Source of the DNA: Flammeovirga sp. EKP202
Lineage (GTDB): Bacteria > Bacteroidota > Bacteroidia > Cytophagales > Flammeovirgaceae
Direction: 5' to 3'
Assembly: GCF_014534745.1 (NCBI RefSeq)
Contig: NZ_JACVVP010000005.1
Coordinates: 166,451-230,450, forward strand
DNA length: 64,000 bases
The notes below the pieces were generated by a model. The model had not been told where the DNA came from. It made no database searches and worked only from the letters and a program-made list of their open reading frames with translations. This document shows, in pieces, positions 10,188-19,037 of this stretch (position 1 is the first letter of the stretch; every line of letters starts with the position of its first letter). A program made the position numbers and the translations under genes.

Positions 10188-10796
10188 GCAATGACAACTA
10201 ATTACTAAGGTATAAGTAATAGTACTGACGGTCGAAGTACTTAGATGTTTTTTTGGATGTTTGTATACTTTTTCAGGAAGGCTTGGAACTAAAGCTCTAT
10301 AAAATATTTCATACTAAGCATACATTTATAACTATAACCTTAAAGACTATTATATAAAAAATCAAAAAAATATTCACCTTAAAAATGGGTTATTTTCAAT
10401 ACTTTTTACTTTGAAAATGTTATATATTAGTCCTGTAAAACATATTTAAAGCTTCGTTTATTGAGCTATTTGTAAAGATTTGTGATGAAATCATAAAGTT
10501 AGGTGAAGAGATCTACTTTTCACTTTATGAGTTACATATGTGTTACCTTTTGAGCGTTTTATATGATGTTGGAATTGGAGAGAAGTATTTGTAAATATTC
10601 AATTACCATTAAAATAGAGTATAGAAAACAGTATTAAAATTCCCTAAGCGTTGAAAATACACTATAAGTTAAATTATGATTTTTTTTATTAAAACGCTTA
10701 GCAATGAAAAATGAGTTTATTAGCATTGCAGTGAAAACCAATTAGACAACACATGATTCGTCTATTTTTTTATCTAACCTATTTAATAATTAAAGT
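10188..10796. other. Intergenic region, no gene seen
   Basis: Very AT-rich. The only structure I see is an inverted repeat, CTAAGCGTT at 10,644-10,652 and AACGCTTAG near 10,694-10,702, about 40 bases apart and about 95 bases before the lipoprotein ATG. It may be an operator. No convincing TAnnTTTG promoter was found. Confidence 0.5.
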
Positions 10797-11246
10797 ATGA
10801 AAAACTTAGCCAATTTATTTAGTTTATTGTTTATCGTGACAATGACATTTTCTTGTTCTTCAAAAGATGAAGAAAACCCCAACATTGATCAAGTTTTTGT
10901 GAGAACTTCCGAAGCGACGGATGGAAAAACTTCTGAAGTACTGATTCAAAAAACAGTATCAGGAATTGGAACCATTGAAAAACGTTGGAAAGAAGTAACT
11001 GTTAATGATGAGGGAGACACGTTAAGTATAGGTCATTATCACTTATTGGGTGACTTTGATAGTGTTTCTATTTTCCAAGCAGGAGTGACAGACTACCATG
11101 TTACAACGCACACTTTAAGAGAAAGTATTGTAACACTACCAGATCTTACACCAGAAGAAAAAGAAACTAAAGGTGATGGTAGAGTTGAAACGCTAAACTG
11201 GTTATGGGAAGATATTAATTCATTTAGCCTTCCTGACCTTTATTAA
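10797..11246 (+). CDS. Small lipoprotein of unknown function
   Basis: I do not recognise this 149-residue protein. It has a lipoprotein signal (MKNLANLFSLLFIVTMTFSC) with the lipidated Cys at position 20 and an acidic SSKDEENPN linker after it, common for surface-exposed Bacteroidota lipoproteins. The body is short beta-strand-like segments (DQVFVRTSEATDGKTSEVLI, EKRWKEVTVNDEGDTLSIGH). It lies between the GH150-like gene and the unknown barrel protein, all on the plus strand, and has its own strong terminator. A substrate-binding or accessory role in the locus is a guess from position only. Confidence 0.8.
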   Translation: MKNLANLFSLLFIVTMTFSCSSKDEENPNIDQVFVRTSEATDGKTSEVLIQKTVSGIGTIEKRWKEVTVNDEGDTLSIGHYHLLGDFDSVSIFQAGVTDYHVTTHTLRESIVTLPDLTPEEKETKGDGRVETLNWLWEDINSFSLPDLY

Positions 11247-11268
11247 TCATTCAGAAAGTGAAAGGATA

Positions 11269-11298
11269 GCCCACAAATGTCAATTGTGGGCTTTTTTT
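11269..11298 (+). terminator. Strong intrinsic terminator after the small lipoprotein
   Basis: The stem GCCCACAA / TTGTGGGC with a seven-base loop is followed directly by seven T. The stem is identical to that of the sulfatase terminator at 5553-5581. Confidence 0.88.
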
Positions 11299-11570
11299 GA
11301 TTAATAGACTATCTTCAAATATTACAGTTTTCTCATAAAAATAGCCTTATAAGCCTAAACTTTATCCTTGTAAATTCATACTCATATGTTACTATTTATA
11401 TAATTGAAATACAGTGTTTTAAATAAATTAAAAACAATATGTAATATTTAAGATGGTCAATAAATACCGTTTGTTGTTAAAATTATACTATATAAATCAA
11501 GGAAGGATTTTAGATGGCGATTCATCTTCATTTGATTTATCTGAATAATAATTTTTAATTCAATATTGAA

Positions 11571-11834
11571 ATGAAATATCCTTTATTATGTCTATTGATT
11601 GTGGTACTCTTCTTTGAGCTATCCAATAATTTGCAAGCAAATTACATCTTTAACTGCAAGTACAAGAAATACAATTACTAAAATGCAAGAGGTTCCAGTT
11701 TTACACAGTCATGGGAAAACTCATGAGTTTATTTAAGTGGATTCGATAAGGAGGTTATAGTTGAAGGTTGAGGGTTTTATATACTATCTACCTTTGGTTA
11801 GACAAATCAATTGGTTTATAAAGTATTGTTGTAG
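11571..11834 (+). pseudogene. Decayed gene for a small secreted protein
   Basis: An ATG at 11,571 opens a good signal peptide (MKYPLLCLLIVVLFFELSNN, then LQA) but the frame stops after 36 codons. A one-base shift near 11,640 gives ITSLTASTRNTITKMQEVPV and on to HGKTHEFI with a stop near 11,735. A second fragment begins about 11,733 (LSGFDKEVIVEG, stop, GFYILSTFG, stop, TNQLVYKVLL, stop). The protein-like composition across three interrupted pieces suggests a former secreted protein with a frameshift and several nonsense mutations. No family is recognisable. The rest of 11,247-12,050 shows only the terminator above and AT-rich sequence. Confidence 0.4.
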
Positions 11835-12050
11835 AGATTGAAAACCTCATTTGCAGTGTGTTAAAGGAGTTGTTTTTAAATACAATTAATCTTTATATTG
11901 CATTCAATTAAATGAACCTCTTTGTCCGCAAGTATCTTTCCGTTAGTAGAAATAAAGTAGATAGTATATACTTCTTGTGAATTGATCTGCTTTAGCAACA
12001 ACAATTTTTTAATACTAATTTTTAGAATACTTATTCATAATTAAGAAAAT

Positions 12051-14225
12051 ATGAAAAATAAATTAGTACTACTTATACTGATATCCGCCTTGATATTTGA
12101 GCTTAATGTACATGGACAGGATATATCTACTCAAGAAAAACCAAAAAAACTAGAGGTTCCTTCTGAAGATTTTGTCTTCAAAACAGATCGATATAATATT
12201 ACGCTAAGTAAGGATGGTAAGTTTACTTCCCTTATAAAAGCGGATGGAACAGAAATACTTAATGCAAATCGTACCAAGAATTTTTTCTTGAATATCCCTG
12301 TTAAAGGTGAAGTAGCGTTTACAAAACTTTTTAAAAAAGGTGATGACTTTGTATTTGGTACTGAAGATGAGAAGTTTTACGCTACTTTTAGTATTCAAGC
12401 AAAGCCTACTTATGTAGTGTTTACATTGAAAGATTTTTATGGTGACCTTCCAGTTGGAACGGAGTTAGAGTTTTTGATTGTGTCAACGACTGAAATTAAA
12501 GGTCTTCCTTTAGATTATGCTGGTATTGAGAAAAGTAAAGGAGCAATAATGAATTTCCATGTTGCCTTTGAACATCTATGGGAAAGATATAAAGGGAATT
12601 CATTAGGAGGTTTCATTTTGTATTATAAATCATCACCAGAAGCAGAGGATGAAAGTATTATTCGAGCTTGGGGTGAAGAGAACATGCCTCATCCTGTGGT
12701 GGAAGGAGAATGGAACTATGAAAGAGCAAAAAAATGGTTAGCAGATTGGCAGTTAATGTTTGCGGATCAATCTGTAATGTATATTGCACCACAAACACTT
12801 GATGAGTTACCATTTTATGAGCGTTATTTAGAAATAACGGGTGTGACTACAATTAATCTATTTACGGATATATGGCATGGAGGCTTCTGGCCAAAAGATA
12901 CACCTAACTGGGCCGTGAATGGCATTTTTGGAAACCAAGAAAACTTACGGAAATATTCTGTGGAACAAAGAAAGAAAGGTCGTAGCATTAACCTTCACTA
13001 TGTGAGCGGTGGTATTGGTGTGAAAGATCCATTGTATACAAAACCAAATTTATCCGATGAATTAGCCTCTTGGGTGGATGGTACCTTAGAAGAAGGAATT
13101 TTTGAGGAAAGTAAAGTAATTTACTTTAAGCCCAACCAATTGTGGTATAAAATGCCAAAAGACTTTACGTCCAAGAAGCAGTTAGTAGGTTTTGTAACGG
13201 AACCTTCACGCTCTTTTATGAAATTCGACTATTTGAAAATCGATAATGAACTCATTAAAGTTTCTAAGGTAGAGGAAGGAGAGAACGGAAATTGGAAGTT
13301 TTACATAAAAAATAGACAAGCCAAATCAACTGAAAAAGCAGAGCATAAAAAAGGAGCAGAAGTAAAAGGTATTGTGATGCCTTACAACATGGTTTATGTA
13401 CCTGACAATAATTCTGAACTATTCAAAACTATAGCAACAAATTTTGCATCATTATTAAATGATTGTAAGGTTTCAAATGCACTATTTGATGGGGCTGAAA
13501 TTCATGATTATGATGGGAAATGGGGTTTTAGAAAATTTGCCCAAATCGTATATGAGCATTTAGATCATCCTGTAGTGACACGGACTTCATATGGTAAAGA
13601 GCCGGATGCAGGCTTTATTGAGTATAGGTTAAATCAAACGAAAAAGTTTTTAACTGCACCGGTAGGAGATCATAATCATGCTAGAGCATCACTTCGTTTG
13701 GAAAGAAATAGCCGTACACATAAGAGCGAATTAAGAGAAGCATCTAATCTTCTAGCAGCCCATTTTATGCTAAGTACACAAGCGGCTTATAATGGTAGAA
13801 ACTTCTCTATTTTGAAACCTGACCCGATGTTTGGAATTACCTTAGAAAAGTTAGAGGCTTATGGTAGAACGGATGAACTTTTATCTCTTCTTCCTAAATG
13901 GAAAGATGCTAGCCGTAAGTTAACACAAGCACAAAGAGATAAAATGTTAGCGACTCATGAATCATATAAACATAGGTTAGCTTCAAAGGTAGGATTTGAA
14001 TTGAGGGAGACAGAATCGGAGTATTTAATTTATCCCATTCAGATGATGAGACAATCTAAAGATGCAATTAAGGAAGATTTGAAAAAAGATCCTCCCATCC
14101 AACTATTCCATATGTTGCAGGAAGATGGAATGTTTACGCCAAAAGCGAACTTATTCTTCGGAGAGACGAAATACATGAAGAATAATTATGAGACACAAGC
14201 TCCTCAATTTACTTTAGAGTTATGA
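12051..14225 (+). CDS. Large secreted putative glycoside hydrolase, family not recognised
   Basis: The 724-residue product starts with a signal peptide (LVLLILISALIFELNVHGQ). Residues about 40-260 look like a beta-sandwich (FKTDRYNITLSKDGKFTSLI); from about 265 an alpha/beta barrel seems to start (ITGVTTINLFTDIWHGGFWP), interrupted by a beta-rich insert near 345-445. The segment ALFDGAEIHDYDGKWG (D480, E483, D486, D488) looks like a barrel strand with acidic catalytic residues, as in clan GH-D-like enzymes. I cannot assign a family. Its position between a GH150-like enzyme and an HTCS sensor, ahead of a GH36, supports a role in depolymerising the same polysaccharide. The stop TGA overlaps the ATG of the next frame (ATGA), and that next frame looks like this protein's missing C-terminal domain. 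Confidence 0.75.
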   Translation: MKNKLVLLILISALIFELNVHGQDISTQEKPKKLEVPSEDFVFKTDRYNITLSKDGKFTSLIKADGTEILNANRTKNFFLNIPVKGEVAFTKLFKKGDDFVFGTEDEKFYATFSIQAKPTYVVFTLKDFYGDLPVGTELEFLIVSTTEIKGLPLDYAGIEKSKGAIMNFHVAFEHLWERYKGNSLGGFILYYKSSPEAEDESIIRAWGEENMPHPVVEGEWNYERAKKWLADWQLMFADQSVMYIAPQTLDELPFYERYLEITGVTTINLFTDIWHGGFWPKDTPNWAVNGIFGNQENLRKYSVEQRKKGRSINLHYVSGGIGVKDPLYTKPNLSDELASWVDGTLEEGIFEESKVIYFKPNQLWYKMPKDFTSKKQLVGFVTEPSRSFMKFDYLKIDNELIKVSKVEEGENGNWKFYIKNRQAKSTEKAEHKKGAEVKGIVMPYNMVYVPDNNSELFKTIATNFASLLNDCKVSNALFDGAEIHDYDGKWGFRKFAQIVYEHLDHPVVTRTSYGKEPDAGFIEYRLNQTKKFLTAPVGDHNHARASLRLERNSRTHKSELREASNLLAAHFMLSTQAAYNGRNFSILKPDPMFGITLEKLEAYGRTDELLSLLPKWKDASRKLTQAQRDKMLATHESYKHRLASKVGFELRETESEYLIYPIQMMRQSKDAIKEDLKKDPPIQLFHMLQEDGMFTPKANLFFGETKYMKNNYETQAPQFTLEL

Positions 14226-14542
14226 TGGGCGAAGGTGAGTTAGTGGAACCATCAATTCAAATTGGAAAGTCAAAAATCACGGTCAAATCAACGCTTCAGT
14301 TACAAGCAAAGGCAACGCAATACATAGAGTACAGAGGTGGAGAGAAGGCTAATATTTATGACAAAAACTGGAATTTACAAGAAGTGGCAGAAGTGAAAAT
14401 AAAAGGAAATTTTGAAGCTGTAAAAGGACAAAATATAGTAACACTTTCTTCTGGTAACCACGCCAATGTAAAAGCTGAATTATTATTATTTACTGAGGGA
14501 GAACCAATCAAAGTAGCGAAAAGTGCTCCATTAGTGTGGTAA
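14222..14542 (+). CDS. C-terminal domain of the preceding protein in a -1 overlapping frame
   Basis: This 106-codon frame begins with ATGATG overlapping the upstream stop as ATGA. The product lacks a signal peptide and consists of beta-strand-like sequence (IQIGKSKITVKSTLQLQAKA, ANIYDKNWNLQEVAEVKIKG) like the small C-terminal sandwich that closes many multidomain glycosidases. A cytoplasmic stand-alone role next to a secreted enzyme is unlikely. The simplest reading is that one gene was split by a single-base deletion (real or a sequencing error) near 14,221; translational coupling is the alternative. No classic slippery heptamer is present for programmed frameshifting. A terminator follows at once. 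Confidence 0.65.
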   Translation: MMGEGELVEPSIQIGKSKITVKSTLQLQAKATQYIEYRGGEKANIYDKNWNLQEVAEVKIKGNFEAVKGQNIVTLSSGNHANVKAELLLFTEGEPIKVAKSAPLVW

Positions 14543-14550
14543 TATTACTA

Positions 14551-14600
14551 GCAGTTGAATAATAGAGGAGTTTAATTATTCAACTGCTTGTATTTTTTAT
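14551..14600 (+). terminator. Terminator after the split putative glycosidase
   Basis: A perfect 13-base stem GCAGTTGAATAAT / ATTATTCAACTGC with an 11-base loop is followed by TTGTATTTTTTAT. It separates the enzyme genes from the HTCS gene about 50 bases on. Confidence 0.85.
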
Positions 14601-14641
14601 AACTTCTAAATATTATTTTACAATTACCATTTTGTTTGCTT

Positions 14642-17600
14642 ATGATGACCCGTTCATTTCTATATTTAATTTTCATCCTACTTTTTTCATTAAAAAGCCA
14701 AGCAAATACATTAGGTTATTTTGATGTTTTTAGTAATGTCGTTGGCTTTCATCATCAAACAGTAAATTGTTTTTATCAGGATGAATATGGTTTTATATGG
14801 ATGGGGACGCCTCATGGTTTAATCAAATATGATGGAAATGAATACCAAGCGTTTAATTACCTGTCAGGAGATTCAACCTCGATTATAGATAATTCTGTCA
14901 AAATCATTCATGATGATCATCAAGGCAATTTATGGTTAGGGACTGAAAAAGGTGTATCGATTTATTCTTTAGACCAGAACACTTTTTCTGTTATTAATGA
15001 ACTAAATGAAAAATTAAAGGAACTAGGTCCAATTCAAACTATTTATCAATTGGACAAAAATACTATATGGATAGTCACTTCTGATGCTGTTTTACAAATC
15101 AGTAGAGCTAAAAATACGAATATAGTGACACAAGTTAAATTGGACTTTCTAAACCAAAATCAAAACTTAAAGGATGTTTATTTGACGAACAATCGGTACT
15201 ACGTCCTTACCAATTCTATCTTATATGTACTTAAAAAAGTACAGAAAGAAGGAGGGTTCACAGTGATTGAAGAAGTGAAGGTAGCCGATATAGATGGATC
15301 CTCTTTTGTTGACCTTTTATTTAATATAGAAGGTACATTGTCTTATGTCGCAACAGAAAAGGGACTAGTTTCTTTTGATTTGAATTGGGAGATCATGCAA
15401 TTATTGGATTATGTTACTTTTGAAACCCAAGATAACCCAAATCCAATGGTCAATAAGATTGTGAGTGACACCTTAGATAATATTTGGGTAGCTACTCAGT
15501 ATAATGGTGTTATTCAATATCACTTGAAAACGAAAAAATCAACTTTTTTTAATAATTCAAATGTAAAAAAACAGGTCCCGGAAAATGGAATTAATGATAT
15601 TTTGATTGATGAATTAGGTGTCATTTGGTTGGCGACTGACTATCAAGGAATTAGTATTTTAAATCCCTACAAAAAACCGTTTCATGGTATTTCTCATGAT
15701 GTGTCAGACCCAAATTCTATATCTTCTAATTTTGTAAAAGGCATGTTGATTGATTCTCAAAAAAGAGTATGGGTAGGGAGTTTTAAGCATGGTGTCAGTA
15801 GAAGTAATGAGGTATTTGAGCTAGAGAATATTGATCAATTGACCTTTTCAAGAGAGTTTTCTAACAGGACAGTTTACAGTATAAAACAATACAAGCATTT
15901 TGTTTTATTAGGTACAAACAGAGGGCTTGAGGTCTATGACTTGAAACAAGAGAAATATATAGACATAGAAATGTTTCCAAGGAAACTGAGTACAATTACG
16001 GTTACAGAAATTATTGGAGGTCAACTTTTTGTTTATTCAGCAAAGGAATTATTTGTATATAATATCAAGGAAATAACATCTAATGGGAACTTAACACTGC
16101 GTTTTGAAAAGCAAGAAGAACATACCAATATACTTCGTTCACTAAAAAATCAAAGTGTCAATGTTTTTTTTAATGATGGAGAAAAGGGGATTCTTATTGG
16201 AACAGAAAAAGGGTTATTTCATGTAAGTAAAGATTTCTCAAAACTTACTTTTTATAAATCAGAGGAAGGAAGAGAAAATTCATTAGGAAGTGATAGAGTG
16301 TTTACCATTTATAGAGATACTTTTAAGCAGTTATGGATAGGGACATTTGGGGCAGGGCTTTATAAAGTTATTGAAAATGAAGTTAAAATAGATCACTTTG
16401 AAAAAGTAACTCCTTTTCCTGATAATGTAGTGTATTCTATCATGGAGGATAAGAATAATCGATTGTGGATTTCTACAGATGCAGGTATTGTGATGTACAA
16501 TGCCAAAGAACAACTTCAGAAAAATTATACCGTCTCAGATGGAATATTAGCAAATAACTTCAGGAAAAATACATTTGGAAAAGACCAATATGGTACAATG
16601 CTGATGGGAGGTATAAAAGGCATTGTGATCTTTAACCCTATGGAAATTCAAGAAGTATTGGTTGCACCTCAACCTCAGATATTAAGGGTAAAAGTGAAAA
16701 ACGAAATCATTGAACCTTATCAAAAATATGATGAGACACTTATACTAACGGAGCCAATTTATAAAGCATCTGAAATAGTACTTCCGTATACCATGAATCA
16801 ATTGACGCTTGAGTTAGGTGCAATTAATTTTGGGAATCGAGATAATATAAAATTCGCTTACAGGTTGAATGGTATTGATAAAGGTTGGGTCATAAAAGAA
16901 GCAGATCAAGGTTATGCTAATTATACAAAACTACCTTCAGGTGAATATATTTTTGAGGTTAAAACCATCAATAGTGATGGAGTAGAAAGTCAGCAAATAA
17001 AACGATTGGTGATAAAAGTAGAAACGCCTTGGTATGTGACAAATTATGCAATTATTGCCTATGTGATCATAGTATTACTTATTATTTTTGGTATTTATAA
17101 ATACCTCGCCAATATGGTTTCTTTGGAAAAGAGAGTCTTATCAGAGAAAAAAGATAAAGAGCACCTAATCGAGATCAATGAAGCTAAGTTGACTTTTTTT
17201 ACAAATATCAGCCACGAAATTAGAACTCCACTAACTTTGATTTTGACACCTTTGGAGAGATTGACTTACGATGAGAAGTTACATCCGGACTTAAAAAGCT
17301 TTGTGAAAAATATCAATATAAATGGTCAACGATTATTGAACTTAACAAATTCATTAATTGATTTTAGAAAAATAGGAAAAGGTGAGCTGGAATTGAAGTG
17401 TGTGCAGCAAGATATTGTACCCTTCATTCAAAAAACCGCAGAAGCATTTTTAGGCTATGCTAAAGATAAAAAAATTGATTATTCAATTCGTATAGAAGAA
17501 AAATCAGCTGAAGGTTGGTTTGACAAGGCAGTGCTTGAACGTATTATTTTTAACCTTCTTTCCAATGCATTCAAATACACTAAAGAAAATGGTGAAATTG

Positions 17601-18706
17601 TTTTCCATATGTATTTAGAAAAAGACTTTCTCAAAATTGATATCAGAGATACTGGGGTTGGAATCAGTGAGGAAGATCAAGAGCAAATTTTTGATATTTT
17701 CTATAAAGGGAACCATAAACCTTCAAAGTTTGGTAGTAGTGGAATCGGCCTTTATTTAGTCAAGGAACTTATTGAATTGCATTCGGGGAAAATTGAATTA
17801 AAAAGCAAGGAAAATGATGGGTCAACATTCTCAATTACTTTACCGATGGGATTATCTGAAAAACCGGAATTTCAACTCGAGGAAGTAATTGAAACAGGTA
17901 AAATAGAGCAAAAAGCACCTGTTGATAATTCTACTAAAAAGAAAGTTCTTTTAGTAGAAGACAATGAAGAACTACTAGAAATGATCTATCAGTTGTTTCA
18001 AAAAGAGTATACAGTTTATCAAGCCAAAAATGGAGTAGAGGGTTATAAGATAGCATTAGAAAAACAACCTGATATTATAATCACTGATGTTAGTATGCCA
18101 AAGATGAATGGTTATGAATTAGCAGATAAACTTAAAAACAACTCAGAAACAAGTCATGTCCTTATCATTTTCTTGACTGCGATGGCTGATTTAGAAAGTC
18201 AGAGGATGGCATTAGAAAAAGGGGGACAGATTCATATCTCAAAACCTTTTTCCCCTAAGATACTGACCCTGCAAGTTAAAAACCTTATTTTACAAACAGA
18301 GAAGGAAACCAAGGTACTCAAGAAGAAAATTATCATGAGTCCTGAGAAGGAAAAAATACAATCAAAAGATGAGGTGTTTTTAGAACAAATCAATGCTGCA
18401 TTGGAAGAAGGTTATAAGGATAATAACTATAGCATTGAACAATTGGCTGAATCTGTTAACATGTCCTATATACAGTTCTATAGAAAGTTTAAGACATTAA
18501 CAGAAATAAATGCCAAGCAATACCTTAGAGAATTTAGATTGAAAAAAGCGAAGGAAATGATCGAAAAAGATCCTGACCTTTCGGTATATGATGTGATGTA
18601 TAATGTTGGTTTTAATAGTCATTCATACTTTACAATCTCCTTTAAAAAAGTGTATGGAGTAACTCCTGCAACTTTAAGAAACCAACTCAGCAAAACTGAA
18701 AGTTAG
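14642..18706 (+). CDS. Hybrid two-component system regulator (HTCS), complete
   Basis: One 1,354-residue protein carries a whole two-component system. The order is: signal peptide (RSFLYLIFILLFSLKSQANT); periplasmic propeller repeats (FIWMGTPHGLIKYDGNEY, NLWLGTEKGVSIYS, IWVATQYNGVIQY) to about residue 690; Y_Y_Y domain; one membrane segment near 800-822; HisKA with NISHEIRTPLTLIL (His about 858); ATPase with NLLSNAFKYT and DTGVGI; receiver domain VLLVEDNEELL with phospho-acceptor D1149 (IIITDVSMPKM) and Lys in SKPF; and an AraC-type helix-turn-helix pair from about 1255 (YSIEQLAESVNMSYIQFYRK, GFNSHSYFTISFKK). It should sense an oligosaccharide of the locus and activate the adjacent genes. The start could be the ATG at 14,642 or 14,645; an in-frame TTG at 14,636 is less likely. 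Confidence 0.96.
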   Translation: MMTRSFLYLIFILLFSLKSQANTLGYFDVFSNVVGFHHQTVNCFYQDEYGFIWMGTPHGLIKYDGNEYQAFNYLSGDSTSIIDNSVKIIHDDHQGNLWLGTEKGVSIYSLDQNTFSVINELNEKLKELGPIQTIYQLDKNTIWIVTSDAVLQISRAKNTNIVTQVKLDFLNQNQNLKDVYLTNNRYYVLTNSILYVLKKVQKEGGFTVIEEVKVADIDGSSFVDLLFNIEGTLSYVATEKGLVSFDLNWEIMQLLDYVTFETQDNPNPMVNKIVSDTLDNIWVATQYNGVIQYHLKTKKSTFFNNSNVKKQVPENGINDILIDELGVIWLATDYQGISILNPYKKPFHGISHDVSDPNSISSNFVKGMLIDSQKRVWVGSFKHGVSRSNEVFELENIDQLTFSREFSNRTVYSIKQYKHFVLLGTNRGLEVYDLKQEKYIDIEMFPRKLSTITVTEIIGGQLFVYSAKELFVYNIKEITSNGNLTLRFEKQEEHTNILRSLKNQSVNVFFNDGEKGILIGTEKGLFHVSKDFSKLTFYKSEEGRENSLGSDRVFTIYRDTFKQLWIGTFGAGLYKVIENEVKIDHFEKVTPFPDNVVYSIMEDKNNRLWISTDAGIVMYNAKEQLQKNYTVSDGILANNFRKNTFGKDQYGTMLMGGIKGIVIFNPMEIQEVLVAPQPQILRVKVKNEIIEPYQKYDETLILTEPIYKASEIVLPYTMNQLTLELGAINFGNRDNIKFAYRLNGIDKGWVIKEADQGYANYTKLPSGEYIFEVKTINSDGVESQQIKRLVIKVETPWYVTNYAIIAYVIIVLLIIFGIYKYLANMVSLEKRVLSEKKDKEHLIEINEAKLTFFTNISHEIRTPLTLILTPLERLTYDEKLHPDLKSFVKNININGQRLLNLTNSLIDFRKIGKGELELKCVQQDIVPFIQKTAEAFLGYAKDKKIDYSIRIEEKSAEGWFDKAVLERIIFNLLSNAFKYTKENGEIVFHMYLEKDFLKIDIRDTGVGISEEDQEQIFDIFYKGNHKPSKFGSSGIGLYLVKELIELHSGKIELKSKENDGSTFSITLPMGLSEKPEFQLEEVIETGKIEQKAPVDNSTKKKVLLVEDNEELLEMIYQLFQKEYTVYQAKNGVEGYKIALEKQPDIIITDVSMPKMNGYELADKLKNNSETSHVLIIFLTAMADLESQRMALEKGGQIHISKPFSPKILTLQVKNLILQTEKETKVLKKKIIMSPEKEKIQSKDEVFLEQINAALEEGYKDNNYSIEQLAESVNMSYIQFYRKFKTLTEINAKQYLREFRLKKAKEMIEKDPDLSVYDVMYNVGFNSHSYFTISFKKVYGVTPATLRNQLSKTES

Positions 18707-19037
18707 TATTCATTTTAATCGAAATCCTTTTATTAATTATTTGAATGATATAAAAACGCAAAAGAAAGATCGTTATCAGATATGTTTTTTATAAAAGTGT
18801 AAATTTTTGAAAGATATAGAATTCTTTTTTGCACGAAATTGCCTTCAGTAAAAAGATCAACATGTGAAAGTGATCATAGAGAATCGATTTTTGATTTTCG
18901 AAGAAACAATAATGATGAAATGAAATTGAAAGGGACACTATTTATTAAGGGTGATATGAGAACATCATTCCTGTTTCAAGTCATAAGACTTTCTGATTTT
19001 TTTATCATAATAACAAGCAATAATTAAAAGTATACTT
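18707..19037. other. Intergenic region before the GH36 gene
   Basis: AT-rich, 331 bases, no terminator with a clean T tract after the HTCS stop and no recognisable gene. It probably holds the GH36 promoter and any HTCS binding site, but I could not pin a motif. Confidence 0.4.

Noticed and set aside
14213..14235. Programmed -1 frameshift site at the split glycosidase
   Set aside because: No X-XXY-YYZ slippery heptamer and no strong downstream stem; mutation, sequence error or ATGA coupling is simpler.
18839..19027. Open frame of 62 codons before the GH36 gene
   Set aside because: Starts with a non-ATG codon, no protein-like pattern, and lies in an AT-rich promoter gap.
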